A DNA stretch of 38,255 bases, from contig CALUHX010000027.1 of the NCBI GenBank assembly GCA_944320555.1, positions 1-38,255 on the forward strand, in the 5' to 3' direction. Positions 16,119 through 25,008 of this stretch are shown piece after piece. This stretch comes from an uncultured Butyricimonas sp. (GTDB taxonomy: Bacteria > Bacteroidota > Bacteroidia > Bacteroidales > Marinifilaceae). The position numbers and the translations under genes were made by a program. The notes beneath the pieces are model-generated. The model saw only the letters and a program-made list of their open reading frames with translations, was not told where the DNA came from and made no database searches. Every line of letters starts with the position of its first letter. The stretch's first letter is position 1.

Positions 16119-16126
16119 CAAAGTTA
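16119..16126 (-). promoter_or_regulatory. -7 box of higA
   Basis: TAACTTTG on the minus strand matches TAnnTTTG; no TTG at 20 bases (TTT instead). Predicted start near 16112, thirteen bases before the ATG at 16099. Its position right before higA argues that no toxin gene precedes it in an operon. Confidence 0.4.
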
Positions 16127-16387
16127 ACATCATTTCTGTTATTCATAAAAAAAGAGAACACTTCTTTTTATGGGGAAAATATTCAGAAAACTTAAAACGG
16201 GAGAAACGGTCATTCCAAATTTATCGCGCATTCGCAGTAAATTTAGAATCGGAGGAATCGAGGGGACACCAGGAAAAGAAAAAAGGAACAGGCAAAGGGA
16301 GCGCATAAAGCAAGGCCGGGTGTCCGCCTTGGGAAGCAAAGGGCGCAACAATGCGGGGGAAGGCGCGGGAAGAGCGGGGACGGGCGG

Positions 16388-16549
16388 TCAGCCGCCGTAT
16401 CCGGGAGCGAGGAGACAGTAGCGGCCTTGGCCTTCGGAGCGGATGTCGAGGGAAGGGTCGGGGGCGAGGAGGGAGCGCACGTGGCTGACGTATTTTTTCA
16501 GTTCCTTTTCCTTGTTGATGAGGGAGCGTTCCACAAAACAGTCACGGTG
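16388..16549 (-). pseudogene. Remnant of a winged-helix response-regulator C-terminus
   Basis: On the minus strand a short frame reads HRDCFVERSLINKEKELKKY, then VSHVRSLLAPDPSLDIRSEG and QGRYCLLAP, before a stop. This resembles the last 45 residues of an OmpR-type DNA-binding domain (recognition helix region, then the wing with the usual GxGY-like turn, here GQGRY). Upstream in the same frame a stop appears within about 15 codons and there is no receiver or start. I read it as a gene fragment left by deletion. The identification rests on pattern recognition only. Confidence 0.45.
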
Positions 16550-16917
16550 AAAACAAACGGAACTCCACCAAAGGCAGAATTAAGCATCGAAGGGAAAGGC
16601 ATACCGGAAAACAAATGACACAAACAAAGCGAATTTTAAACAAAGCGACAAATGACAACGAACAGAAACAAAACGAACGCGACAATTTCATATCGCATTG
16701 ACAATTTATAACTTATTTTATTCAGCCGTTTTTGTTAAAAACGGAATGTATAAGAAACGACTGACATGAGAAACAGAGTGGCAGACACGGAGACAAGGAC
16801 GGCAGGAGGCCGAAAAGATAAAAGGGGAAAGGCTGGTGACGTTTCCCCCGAATTCAAGTTAAACCCGTTTCCGACGGAAGCAAAGGTTTCCGCCAGGAAC
16901 ACAAAATCATTATTTTT
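16550..16917. other. Gene-free region before the lipoprotein gene
   Basis: AT-richer than the surroundings, with small direct repeats (ACAAATGAC and ACAAAGCGA, each twice between 16610 and 16655). No coding frame, strong hairpin or clear TAnnTTTG box for the gene at 16918 was found. The neighbouring stretch 16127-16387 is also without a supported gene. Confidence 0.5.
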
Positions 16918-17877
16918 ATGTGTATCAAAAAATTTTTAAAGACGAGACCATTGAAACAATGGACGACAGTGTGCCTGATCGCCTTTGTCGGCGTGAGCAT
17001 GGCCAATTGCAGTGACGACGACACGTATGACGATGGAGCGAAAAGCCGGGAGGAGTTGCTGGAAGAACGTTTCCCCGGAGTCGCGGACGTAACGTGGAGC
17101 ACGGAGAACGGATTGAACAAGGCCGAGTTCCTGTATGACGACGAGGAGACCGTGACGTGGTTCAACGACGAGGGGGTGTGGGCGATGACACAACGGAAAG
17201 TGGGCTACGACGGACTTCCGGCGGCGGTGAGGAACAGTTTCGAAAGCGGCGAGTACAAGGACTATCCGCAAAACGCCCTTTATCATTTTCATTTCGAAGG
17301 AGGGGAAAACACGTATGCCATCAGCCTCGTGAAAGACTCCAGACCCACCAACCTTTATTACCGGGAAAACGGGGAGTTGTACCGGGTGGGAGAATCGATT
17401 TTCCGGACATACGTGCCTATCATTCTCTCGGAAACGCAGCAAAAGGCGATGGACGAAAAATATCCCAACGCCATTTTGCTGGAAGCCAGGCTCGCAGACA
17501 AGGACATTCCGGAAATCGAGGATGAAATCATGAGTGATTTGAAAAGCAATGGCAAGATTCGTATCAATATTGTGGACGGCGGCATATACAAAGAAGTCGT
17601 TTTCAACAAAGACATGTGGGAGGTGACACGATGGAGATTTCCTTTCTCGTTTGACACGGCGAGCAATGAGTTAAAAGAAACATTCGAGAATCTTATGGCG
17701 GACATAGCCGACATGGAGAACACCACAATCTCCGAGACAGCCATTCACGAAGAATGGCCGGACACCAACCCATGGGATCTCTATTACGTTGTTGACGAAA
17801 ATGGAGAGGTGCGCGGTGTTATTTCCATCGACCCTGAAGGCACTACATCTCCCAGTCTTTATATTTTTAATCATTAA
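16918..17877 (+). CDS. Putative surface lipoprotein with PepSY-like (BLIP-like) repeats
   Basis: Lipoprotein of 319 residues with an N-terminal signal ending VSMANC followed by SDDD; the acidic residues after the cysteine resemble the export signal that places Bacteroidetes lipoproteins on the cell surface. The mature part resembles the PepSY-like / beta-lactamase-inhibitor-like family common in Bacteroidales. It has FPGVADVTWSTENGLNKAEF, then DEETVTWFNDEGVWAMTQRKV and LPAAVRNSFESGEYKDY, and a second, more degenerate unit begins near residue 178 (EKYPNAILLEARLADKDIPE). The ligand and role are unknown; such proteins are thought to bind other proteins or act in the envelope. The next gene follows after 81 bases on the same strand. 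Confidence 0.7.
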   Translation: MCIKKFLKTRPLKQWTTVCLIAFVGVSMANCSDDDTYDDGAKSREELLEERFPGVADVTWSTENGLNKAEFLYDDEETVTWFNDEGVWAMTQRKVGYDGLPAAVRNSFESGEYKDYPQNALYHFHFEGGENTYAISLVKDSRPTNLYYRENGELYRVGESIFRTYVPIILSETQQKAMDEKYPNAILLEARLADKDIPEIEDEIMSDLKSNGKIRINIVDGGIYKEVVFNKDMWEVTRWRFPFSFDTASNELKETFENLMADIADMENTTISETAIHEEWPDTNPWDLYYVVDENGEVRGVISIDPEGTTSPSLYIFNH

Positions 17878-17958
17878 AATTGTTGTGGCGGAGAATAAAG
17901 AGGGAAAAGGCTTTCAGATGTCGGGGAAAAGAGGTATTTTCGCCGCAAAGGAGCGAAG

Positions 17959-18399
17959 ATGAAAATAGAGATACCCATGGAGCTGGTGGAACTGGAGGAC
18001 AACAGTTACCACCTTATCGTCCCGGTGCAGATAGGGAGCATCGAGGGAGATTTTATCATCGACACGGGAGCGTCGGTGACAGTGGTGGACCGCCACACGC
18101 CTTTCAGCCACGAGCCGCTGGAGGGGGTGACGGAGGTGAACTCGGGAAGCGTGGGGGGCCAAATCGAGGAGGTGGAGATGGCGAACATTCCCGAAATGGC
18201 AGTGGGCGGCCACGCGCTGCGGGACGTGCACGCGGCGGTGATCGACCTCGACTATGTGAATTCGCTATACGACAAACACCTGCGGCGGCGAGTGGCGGGG
18301 CTGCTGGGGTGCGACTTCCTCGTGAGGTACGGGGCCATCATCGATTACGAAAATAGGCGGCTGACCTTAAAAGTATCCGATGAAATATCGCATTATTGA
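17959..18399 (+). CDS. Retropepsin-like aspartic protease (clan AA)
   Basis: Protein of 146 residues consisting of a single retropepsin-type domain, which in this clan must dimerise to form the active site. The catalytic motif is FIIDTGASVTVVD (about residues 32-44). The second signature GLLGCDFLVRYGAIIDYENRRLTLKV (about 114-139) matches the LLG-x-DFL strand of the family. No signal peptide or membrane segment is visible, so it probably acts in the cytoplasm. The start is supported by AAGGAG six bases upstream, one of the few good Shine-Dalgarno sequences in the window. Substrate is unknown. It lies between the PepSY-like lipoprotein and secDF; secDF seems to have its own promoter box. Confidence 0.85.
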   Translation: MKIEIPMELVELEDNSYHLIVPVQIGSIEGDFIIDTGASVTVVDRHTPFSHEPLEGVTEVNSGSVGGQIEEVEMANIPEMAVGGHALRDVHAAVIDLDYVNSLYDKHLRRRVAGLLGCDFLVRYGAIIDYENRRLTLKVSDEISHY

Positions 18400-18410
18400 A
18401 AAAAATATTT

Positions 18411-18418
18411 TAGCTTTG
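18411..18418 (+). promoter_or_regulatory. -7 box of secDF
   Basis: TAGCTTTG fits TAnnTTTG, with a predicted start near 18425 and a leader of about 56 bases. No TTG lies at the preferred 20-base distance (the nearest is 12 bases away). Confidence 0.4.
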
Positions 18419-18480
18419 CGCGTTAAAACATAGGTTGACGTGACTATGATAGCACAAGTAATTATAAATTCATAAGACAG

Positions 18481-21480
18481 ATGCAGAATAAAGGAGCGAT
18501 TAAACTACTTGCTATAGCATTAGCATTAGTCAGTCTCTACCAGTTGTTCTTCACGTACAAGACAACGCAGGTGGAGAAAGCGGCAAGGGAATTTGCCAAC
18601 GGAGACCCCGCCAAAGAAAGGGTTTATTTGGATTCGGTGTCGAATCAAACGGTTTACAACTTCTTGGGAATCGCGAAGTTCACCTACAAGGAATGCAAGG
18701 AGCTGGAGATCAACCTCGGGTTGGACTTGAAGGGGGGTATGAACGTGACGATGGAGGTGGACGTGGCCGACGTGGTGCGCAGCCTGGCCAACAACTCGAC
18801 CGACCCGGCGTTCAACCAGGCCATCGAGGAGGCGCGCCAGATGAGGGTGACCAGCCCGAAGGACTTCGTGACGCTGTTCGGGGAGGCGTTCGAGCGCATC
18901 GCCCCGGGACAATCGCTGGCCTCTCCCAATATCTTCGGGACCCACGAGTTGAAGGACCAAATCAAAATCGGGGCGACGAACGAGGAGGTGCTGAACGTCA
19001 TCCGGCAATCGGCAGACGGGGCCATCGACAACACGTTCAACATCCTGCGCACGCGTATCGACCGATTCGGCGTGACGCAACCCAACATCCGCAAGGCCGA
19101 CATCTCGGGACGCATCATCATCGAGCTGCCGGGCATCAAGGACCCGCAGCGGGTGAGGGAATTGCTGCAGGGAACCGCCGCTTTGGAATTCTATGAGACG
19201 TATGACAACCCGGTGTTCAGCCAATATTTGGACGCGGCCGACCAACGGGTGAAACAAATATTGGACGCCGAGGCCGCAGCCACCGCAAAACCGGACACGA
19301 ACAAAGTGACCACCGCTCCGGCAAAAGAAGAGGAGACAAGCGACTCGGACTTGCTGCGCGACATCACGGGCAACACGGAGGACTCCCTGAGCAACGCCAG
19401 CCTGGAGGATTTGCAGAAACGCTTCCCGCTGTTGTCGCGGCTGGTGCCCGCCCGCATGCAGAACGGGCAACCCGTTCCCGGCTCGACAGTGGGATACGCG
19501 CTGCCGAAAGACACGTCGCTCATCAACAAATATTTGCGCATGCCGCAAGTGAAGGCGGTGTTCCCGCGCGACGCGCGCCTGATGTGGGAAATGCAAGCCT
19601 CGGAGAACGGGATGGTGTCCCTGCACGCCATTAAAATCACGACCCGCAACGGAAAGGCCCCGCTGGAAGGCGACGCCGTGACGGACGCAAAACAGGACTA
19701 CGACCAACAAGGACGCCCGGTGGTTTCCATGCAGATGAACAGCGAAGGAGCCAAGACGTGGGCGCGGCTGACGAAAGAGAACATCAACCACTGCATCGCC
19801 ATCGTGCTGGACGGGATGGTGGCCTCCTCGCCGGTGGTGAACGACGAAATCAAAAACGGAAGCTCGAGCATATCCGGAAACTTCACCGTTCAACAGGCGC
19901 AAGACCTGGCGAACATCCTCGAGTCCGGTAAGTTGCCCGCGCCGGCCCGCATCATCGCCGACGAGGTGGTGGGCGCCTCATTGGGTAAAGAGGCCATCCA
20001 ATCGGGCATGTGGTCGTTCGTCATCGCCTTCGTGTTGATTTTGGTTTACATGGTATTCTTCTACAGCAAGAACGCCGGTCTGGCGGCCGACATCGCATTG
20101 CTGGCCAACTTGTTCTTCCTGTTCGGCATCCTGGCTTCCATCGGGGCGGTGCTGACGCTGCCGGGTATCGCCGGTATCGTGCTGACGATGGGTATGGCGG
20201 TGGACGCCAACGTGCTGATTTACGAGCGCATCCAAGAGGAACTGAACTCAGGGAAGGGCATGAAACTCGCCATCAAGGAAGGTTACAGCCACGCCTACTC
20301 CGCCATCATCGACGGACAGTTGACGACGTTGCTGACCGGTTTCATCCTGTATTATTTCGGCGAAGGCCCCATCAAAGGATTCGCCACGACGTTGATCATC
20401 GGTATCCTGACCTCTTTGTTCACGGCCATCTTCATTTCCCGTTTGATATTGGAGCGGGCCGCGAAGAAGAGCGACAACGTGACATTCACCACGCGCCTGA
20501 CCGCAAATTGGCTGCGCAACACGCGTTTCCCGTTCTTGAGCAAGCGCAAATACAGCTATACGATTTCCGGACTGGTCATCCTTATCTGTATTGTCTCTTT
20601 GGCGACAAGAGGTTTGCAGAAGGGCATCGACTTCGTGGGAGGACGCAACTACACCGTGAAGTTTGAAAAACCGGTGCAGGTGGACGACGTGGCAGACCAA
20701 TTGGCCACAGTGTTTGAGACCGCTCCCGAGGTAAAAACCGTGGGCACGGACAATCAAGTAAAAATCACGACGAAATACCGCATCCAGGAGACAAGCGCGG
20801 AAGTGGACCACGAAGTCGACTCGCTGCTGTACGTGGGCTTGACAGAATTCCTGCCGGACGGCACAGATTATGACACGTTCAAGGCCAATCATCTGCTCCA
20901 GACACAAAAAATCGGGCCGGCCGTGGCTGAAGACACCACCCGGGCCGCCATCTGGTCGGTGGTATTCGCTTTGATCGGCATCTTCCTGTACATCATGGTA
21001 CGGTTCTCTCAATGGCAATATGGCGCCGGCGCGGTATTAGGTCTGGCACACAACACCATCATCGTAATCGGCTCCTTCTCCTTGCTGGCGGGACTCCTGC
21101 CCTTCTCAATGGAGGTGGACCAGGCGTTTATCGCCGCCGTGCTGACCGTGGTGGGTTACACGATTAACGACACGGTGGTCGTGTTCGACCGTATCCGCGA
21201 GTACCGCAGATTGTATCCGAAGCGCGATGACGAGCAGACGGTGAACGACGCATTGAACTCCACGTTGCGGCGTACGTTCAGCACCTCATTGTCCACCTTG
21301 GTGGTGTTGCTGGCCATTTTCATCTTCGGAGGCTCGTCCATCAAGGGCTTCGTTTTCGCCCTGTTGGTAGGTATCGCAGTCGGAACATACGCTTCCGTAT
21401 TCATTGCGACGCCGCTTTCCTTCGACTTCAGACGCAAATTCGCCAAGAAGCAAGAGCAACAACAAGTGGCTAAGAAATAA
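18481..21480 (+). CDS. secDF: Protein translocase subunit SecDF (fused)
   Basis: Fusion of SecD and SecF in one 999-residue inner-membrane protein, the usual form in Bacteroidetes. With SecYEG it uses the proton gradient to pull exported proteins through the membrane. The SecD half has an N-terminal membrane segment and LGLDLKGGMNVTMEVDV near residue 79. The P1 periplasmic domain contains a low-complexity acidic linker (about 260-300). The membrane block begins near residue 510 and includes GMAVDANVLIYERIQEEL. The SecF half starts near residue 683 with FPFLSKRKYSYTISGL, then GIDFVGGRNYTVKF, and ends with its own membrane block including GYTINDTVVVFDRIRE. The charged residues of both motifs (D and R in DANVLIYERI and DTVVVFDRIRE) are intact. 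A strong terminator follows. Confidence 0.97.
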   Translation: MQNKGAIKLLAIALALVSLYQLFFTYKTTQVEKAAREFANGDPAKERVYLDSVSNQTVYNFLGIAKFTYKECKELEINLGLDLKGGMNVTMEVDVADVVRSLANNSTDPAFNQAIEEARQMRVTSPKDFVTLFGEAFERIAPGQSLASPNIFGTHELKDQIKIGATNEEVLNVIRQSADGAIDNTFNILRTRIDRFGVTQPNIRKADISGRIIIELPGIKDPQRVRELLQGTAALEFYETYDNPVFSQYLDAADQRVKQILDAEAAATAKPDTNKVTTAPAKEEETSDSDLLRDITGNTEDSLSNASLEDLQKRFPLLSRLVPARMQNGQPVPGSTVGYALPKDTSLINKYLRMPQVKAVFPRDARLMWEMQASENGMVSLHAIKITTRNGKAPLEGDAVTDAKQDYDQQGRPVVSMQMNSEGAKTWARLTKENINHCIAIVLDGMVASSPVVNDEIKNGSSSISGNFTVQQAQDLANILESGKLPAPARIIADEVVGASLGKEAIQSGMWSFVIAFVLILVYMVFFYSKNAGLAADIALLANLFFLFGILASIGAVLTLPGIAGIVLTMGMAVDANVLIYERIQEELNSGKGMKLAIKEGYSHAYSAIIDGQLTTLLTGFILYYFGEGPIKGFATTLIIGILTSLFTAIFISRLILERAAKKSDNVTFTTRLTANWLRNTRFPFLSKRKYSYTISGLVILICIVSLATRGLQKGIDFVGGRNYTVKFEKPVQVDDVADQLATVFETAPEVKTVGTDNQVKITTKYRIQETSAEVDHEVDSLLYVGLTEFLPDGTDYDTFKANHLLQTQKIGPAVAEDTTRAAIWSVVFALIGIFLYIMVRFSQWQYGAGAVLGLAHNTIIVIGSFSLLAGLLPFSMEVDQAFIAAVLTVVGYTINDTVVVFDRIREYRRLYPKRDDEQTVNDALNSTLRRTFSTSLSTLVVLLAIFIFGGSSIKGFVFALLVGIAVGTYASVFIATPLSFDFRRKFAKKQEQQQVAKK

Positions 21481-21504
21481 AAGAATCAAGATTCTTTCAT
21501 CTTT

Positions 21505-21548
21505 AAATAAATGGAGAGAGTTCGTACCGACTCTCTCCATTTATTTTT
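21505..21548 (+). terminator. Intrinsic terminator after secDF
   Basis: Perfect 17-base stem (AAATAAATGGAGAGAGT with its complement) around the loop TCGTACCG, ending in a T-rich tail, 25 bases after the secDF stop. Confidence 0.85.
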
Positions 21549-21823
21549 GGCTTTTGCCATTCCGAGCCCAGCCATTCTCCCCTACCCGAGATTCCCCGAA
21601 GAAAAAGCCACGACCAATACGGCCATCAAAGGAAAAGGCCTTCAAATCTCTTGACCGCAAAGTGCAAAAACGGAAGGCACAAACGAAGGAGAAGTTACAA
21701 TTCGTAAGCAGACGGAGCGCCAAAACATTAAAAACACAATTCCGTTAGAATAAATGGAATAAATGTTATAATTTTGCAGCGCGAAAGTTGGTGTGGAAGG
21801 AATCACTTTATAACAGGACGAAA
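21549..21823. other. Intergenic region before the hydrogenase operon
   Basis: No gene is supported. The only signals are the promoter box at 21769-21776 and an inverted repeat ATTCC/GGAAT (21739-21743 and 21756-21760) over the expected -33 region, which could be an operator. Confidence 0.5.
21769..21776 (+). promoter_or_regulatory. -7 box of the hydrogenase operon
   Basis: TAATTTTG matches TAnnTTTG. Predicted RNA start near 21783; this excludes the in-frame ATG-equivalent start at 21788 and supports the ATG at 21824. The -33 position carries TTA rather than TTG. Confidence 0.45.
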
Positions 21824-22072
21824 ATGGCAAAACGGCAAATAAGAATCTGTCTAGGCAGCTCGTGCTTCTCCAGAGGAAACAACGTCAACCTCGGGGTCAT
21901 AAAAAAGTACTTGAGCGAGAACCATCTGGAGGCCAACGTTGATTTCTGCGGCCACCTCTGCGAGGAAATGTGCAACAAGGGTCCCATCATCCGTATCGAC
22001 GACAAAGTGTACGAAGAGGTGAACCTGTCGTTATTGTATAAAATCCTACAAGAAGAATTCCCATGCAACTGA
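21824..22072 (+). CDS. Thioredoxin-like [2Fe-2S] ferredoxin subunit (NuoE C-terminal type), first copy
   Basis: Small cytoplasmic electron-carrier protein of 82 residues resembling the thioredoxin-fold C-terminal domain of NuoE/HydC. The cluster ligands are the expected C-x4-C (CLGSSC) and C-x3-C (CGHLC); one extra cysteine follows in EEMC. The ATG at 21824 (MAKRQIRICLGSSC) fits the promoter position. The gene overlaps the sensory-type hydrogenase gene by 10 bases, so the two are translationally linked and probably form a complex in which this protein passes electrons to or from the hydrogenase homologue. A second, divergent copy at 25009 accompanies the catalytic hydrogenase. Confidence 0.85.
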   Translation: MAKRQIRICLGSSCFSRGNNVNLGVIKKYLSENHLEANVDFCGHLCEEMCNKGPIIRIDDKVYEEVNLSLLYKILQEEFPCN

Positions 22073-23778
22073 GACCGATATACACCGAGCCGGAGAATTG
22101 CCAGGACTGCTACAAATGCATCCGGGAATGTCCAGTGAAAGCCATCCGGATGGAGGACAACAAAGCCTCCATCATCGCCGAGCGTTGCATCTATTGCGGC
22201 CACTGCACGCAAGTGTGCCCGACAGGAGCGAAAAAAATCCGCGACGGGCTGACAAGAGCCAAGATGACGCTGGCGCAGAACAAGAAAGTGTTCCTGTCGC
22301 TGGCCCCGTCGTACGTGAGCGAGTTCGGAGACATTCCGTCGGAAACGCTGGTGGCCGCCATCAAACGCCTGGGATTCACGGAAGTGTCGGAAACAGCCCT
22401 GGGGGCGGAAATCGTCTCGGACAGGACGGAAAAATTCCTCGCCCAAGCGGAAAACAGCATATACATTTCATCGGCCTGCCCGGTGGTGGTGGAATACATC
22501 CGGAAATACTCGCCGGAACACGTCCACAACATCACTCCGGTGGTGTCGCCCATGCTGGCGCACGCAAAAATCATCAAGCAACTGTACGGCGAGGACACCA
22601 AAATCGTGTTCGCCGGCCCGTGCATCTGCAAAAAGCTGGAGGCGGACACGTTCAAGGACCTTGTGGAGGTGGTCATCACATTCAAGGACTTGAGGAACTG
22701 GTTCGAACAAGCCGAAATCGACTTGTGCGCTTTGGCGCAAAGGGGAGAAAGAGAGAAATTCGTGCCCTACCGCTCGGGACTGGGCTCCCTCTACCCCATT
22801 GAGGGAGGCATGCTGAAAGGCCTGCACAAAAATCCGAGACCGGTACACAACATGGCCTTCTCGGACTTGTCCACCATAAAGGAAGTGTTGAAACATCTGG
22901 ACACGCACCGGCAGGACGACTCCATATTCCTCGAACTGCTGGCCTGCAAAGGCGGCTGCATCAACGGCCCAGCCCACTTGAGCCAAGTGTCGCCCGCCTT
23001 GAAAAGATATGAAATCATTCAAAAGTCGGACATCGGCGACCCGAAAAACGACTTCAAAGACATAGACCTTCAAATCCTGTTCTGCCGGGACCCGCAAATC
23101 ACGGAACCGCACTACACGGAGGAGGAAATCAAACAAGCCCTCGCCGCCGTGGGCAAAACCACCCCGCAAGACGAGTTGAACTGCAGCGGATGCGGGTACG
23201 ACAGTTGCCGCGACTTCGCCATCGCCATGCTGGAAGGCCGCGCGGAGGAGAACATGTGCGTGTCGTACATGCGGAAAATCGCCCACGACAAAGCCACCGT
23301 GTTGCTGCAAAAAATCCCGGCGGGCGTGATGCTCGTGAACGACGAGCTGAAAATCACGGACATGAACGCTTTCTGCGCCTCCTTGTTGGGCGAGGACATC
23401 GAGACCATCTACGAGGTGTCGCCGGGACTGAACGGCATGGAGGTGGGCAACATCTGCTCGTTCGAGGACCTTTTCCGCGCCGTGCTGACGACGGGAAAAG
23501 AAATCACCGAACGGCAGGTGCGGGAAAACGACAAGACATGGATACTTTCCATATACAACATCCAACCCCACAGGCTCGTGTTCGGCATATTGCAGGACTT
23601 GCGGGAGCCGCTGGTGCGGAAAGAATGGATATTGGAGAAAACGCAGGAAGTCATCAAGAAACACATGGAGACCGTCCAGCAAGTGGCCTGCCTCCTCGGC
23701 GAGAACGCCGCCTTCACGGACGCCACGCTGCGCACCGTGATGGACGCTTTCAAAAAGAACGACTTGAACACCCTTTAA
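22063..23778 (+). CDS. Sensory-type [FeFe] hydrogenase homologue with FeS and PAS-like domains (group C-like, HydS)
   Basis: Cytoplasmic protein of 571 residues. Domains in order: two [4Fe-4S] ferredoxin motifs (CQDCYKCIRECP near residue 13, CIYCGHCTQVCP near 43), a hydrogenase H-domain (about 75-350), an RnfB-like FeS domain (CSGCGYDSCRDFAIAMLEGR, with a fourth cysteine after it, about 373-400) and a PAS-like domain (about 410-530) with a helical tail. The H-cluster motifs are altered: L1 reads SSACPVV, so the proton-transfer cysteine is alanine while the cluster-binding cysteine remains. L2 is AGPCICKK and L3 is LLACKGGCINGP, so all four cubane ligands are kept. This matches hydrogenases of group C, thought to sense H2 rather than turn it over; the adjacent SpoIIE phosphatase fits the phosphatase-linked subgroup. 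The sensing role is inferred. Confidence 0.9.
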   Translation: MQLRPIYTEPENCQDCYKCIRECPVKAIRMEDNKASIIAERCIYCGHCTQVCPTGAKKIRDGLTRAKMTLAQNKKVFLSLAPSYVSEFGDIPSETLVAAIKRLGFTEVSETALGAEIVSDRTEKFLAQAENSIYISSACPVVVEYIRKYSPEHVHNITPVVSPMLAHAKIIKQLYGEDTKIVFAGPCICKKLEADTFKDLVEVVITFKDLRNWFEQAEIDLCALAQRGEREKFVPYRSGLGSLYPIEGGMLKGLHKNPRPVHNMAFSDLSTIKEVLKHLDTHRQDDSIFLELLACKGGCINGPAHLSQVSPALKRYEIIQKSDIGDPKNDFKDIDLQILFCRDPQITEPHYTEEEIKQALAAVGKTTPQDELNCSGCGYDSCRDFAIAMLEGRAEENMCVSYMRKIAHDKATVLLQKIPAGVMLVNDELKITDMNAFCASLLGEDIETIYEVSPGLNGMEVGNICSFEDLFRAVLTTGKEITERQVRENDKTWILSIYNIQPHRLVFGILQDLREPLVRKEWILEKTQEVIKKHMETVQQVACLLGENAAFTDATLRTVMDAFKKNDLNTL

Positions 23779-23791
23779 CAAGACCCACGCC

Positions 23792-24976
23792 GTGAAGAAC
23801 AATGACAATTTCATCGAAGTGGACTTCTTTCAGAAGAACAAGGCAGGCAACGTGGTCTGCGGCGACAGTTTCATGTCGCAAAAACTGAAAGGCGAGGGAC
23901 GCATCATCAGCGTGCTGTCCGACGGATTGGGAAGCGGCATCAAGGCGTGCGTGCTTTCGACCCTCACGGTGACGATGGCCATGAACTTCACGGCCATGAA
24001 CGAAAGCATCCTGCAAACCTCCAAATCCATAATGAACACGTTGCCCAAGGACATGGTGCGCAAAATCAGTTACTCCACGTTCTGCATTTGCGACATCGAC
24101 TGCTTCGCCAACGTGAAAATCATCGAGTACGAGTCGCCGGCCTATTACCTGTTCCGCCGGGGGCAATTCATCGACGTGCCAAAGAAAAAGATACCCGTGG
24201 AGCGCGAGGACTTGGGCAACACGTTCCTTTGGATATCCGAATTCAAACTGGAAAAGGAAGACCGCATCATCTTCTTCAGCGACGGGGTGAGCCAATCCGG
24301 CATGGGGAGCGCCTCCATGCCTTTCGGCTGGGAAGACGGAGCCAAGACATACATCGCCGGACTCGTCAACCAACGAAACGACATATCCGCCAAGGAACTG
24401 GCGCACAAAATCGTGGCACAGGCTGAAAAAAACGACGGGTATTCCCTGAAGGACGACACAAGTTGCTGCGTCATCTACATGCGCAAACCCCGCAACCTGC
24501 TCGTGTGCACGGGGCCTCCGTTCGACGAGAAAAACGACAAATACCTGGCCAACCGGGTGAAGGAGTTCCGGGGACGCAAAATCCTGTGCGGGGGCACCAC
24601 CGCCACCATCATCTCCCGGGAACTGGGCTTGAAAATGGAAGTGGACATGGACATCGTGGACAAAGAGCTTCCGCCCCTTTCCCACATGGAGGGTGTAGAC
24701 CTGGTGACGGAGGGAATCCTGACCCTCGGGAAAGTGGAGCGCATCCTCACCTCCGGCAACACGGAATTCCACAAAGAGGCCGGCCCGGCCGAACAAGTGG
24801 TCCGCATGCTGCTGGACAGCGACAAAATCACGCTACTCGTGGGCACGCGCATCAACATCGCCCACCAGGACCCCAATCTCCCCGTGGAGTTGGAGATTAG
24901 AAGAAACGTGGTAAAAAAAATAAAATATTTATTGGAGACGAAGTATTTGAAAGATGTGGAAATAATGTATATTTAG
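23792..24976 (+). CDS. SpoIIE-type (PPM) serine phosphatase with a unique C-terminal domain
   Basis: Protein of 394 residues beginning at a GTG codon 13 bases after the hydrogenase stop. The first 230 residues form a SpoIIE/PPM phosphatase with metal-binding acidic residues in VVCGDSF, LSDGLGSGIKA, IIFFSDGVSQSG and LKDDTSCCVIYM. Such enzymes dephosphorylate anti-sigma-antagonists or similar partners. Residues from about 235 on (RNLLVCTGPPFDEKNDKYLA, then GRKILCGGTTATIISRELGL to the end) form a domain I cannot assign; it contains a glycine-rich KILCGGTTA turn. Gene order implies that the hydrogenase homologue controls this phosphatase. No STAS protein or switch kinase is encoded in the window, so the target lies elsewhere or is unusual. 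Confidence 0.88.
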   Translation: MKNNDNFIEVDFFQKNKAGNVVCGDSFMSQKLKGEGRIISVLSDGLGSGIKACVLSTLTVTMAMNFTAMNESILQTSKSIMNTLPKDMVRKISYSTFCICDIDCFANVKIIEYESPAYYLFRRGQFIDVPKKKIPVEREDLGNTFLWISEFKLEKEDRIIFFSDGVSQSGMGSASMPFGWEDGAKTYIAGLVNQRNDISAKELAHKIVAQAEKNDGYSLKDDTSCCVIYMRKPRNLLVCTGPPFDEKNDKYLANRVKEFRGRKILCGGTTATIISRELGLKMEVDMDIVDKELPPLSHMEGVDLVTEGILTLGKVERILTSGNTEFHKEAGPAEQVVRMLLDSDKITLLVGTRINIAHQDPNLPVELEIRRNVVKKIKYLLETKYLKDVEIMYI

Positions 24977-25008
24977 GGGGACAAAAAAACTGACAAAACT
25001 TACGCGGT

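Noticed and set aside
16139-16351. 70-residue minus-strand frame as possible HigB toxin
   Set aside because: No RelE-like pattern; proline and leucine-rich composition typical of non-coding sequence.
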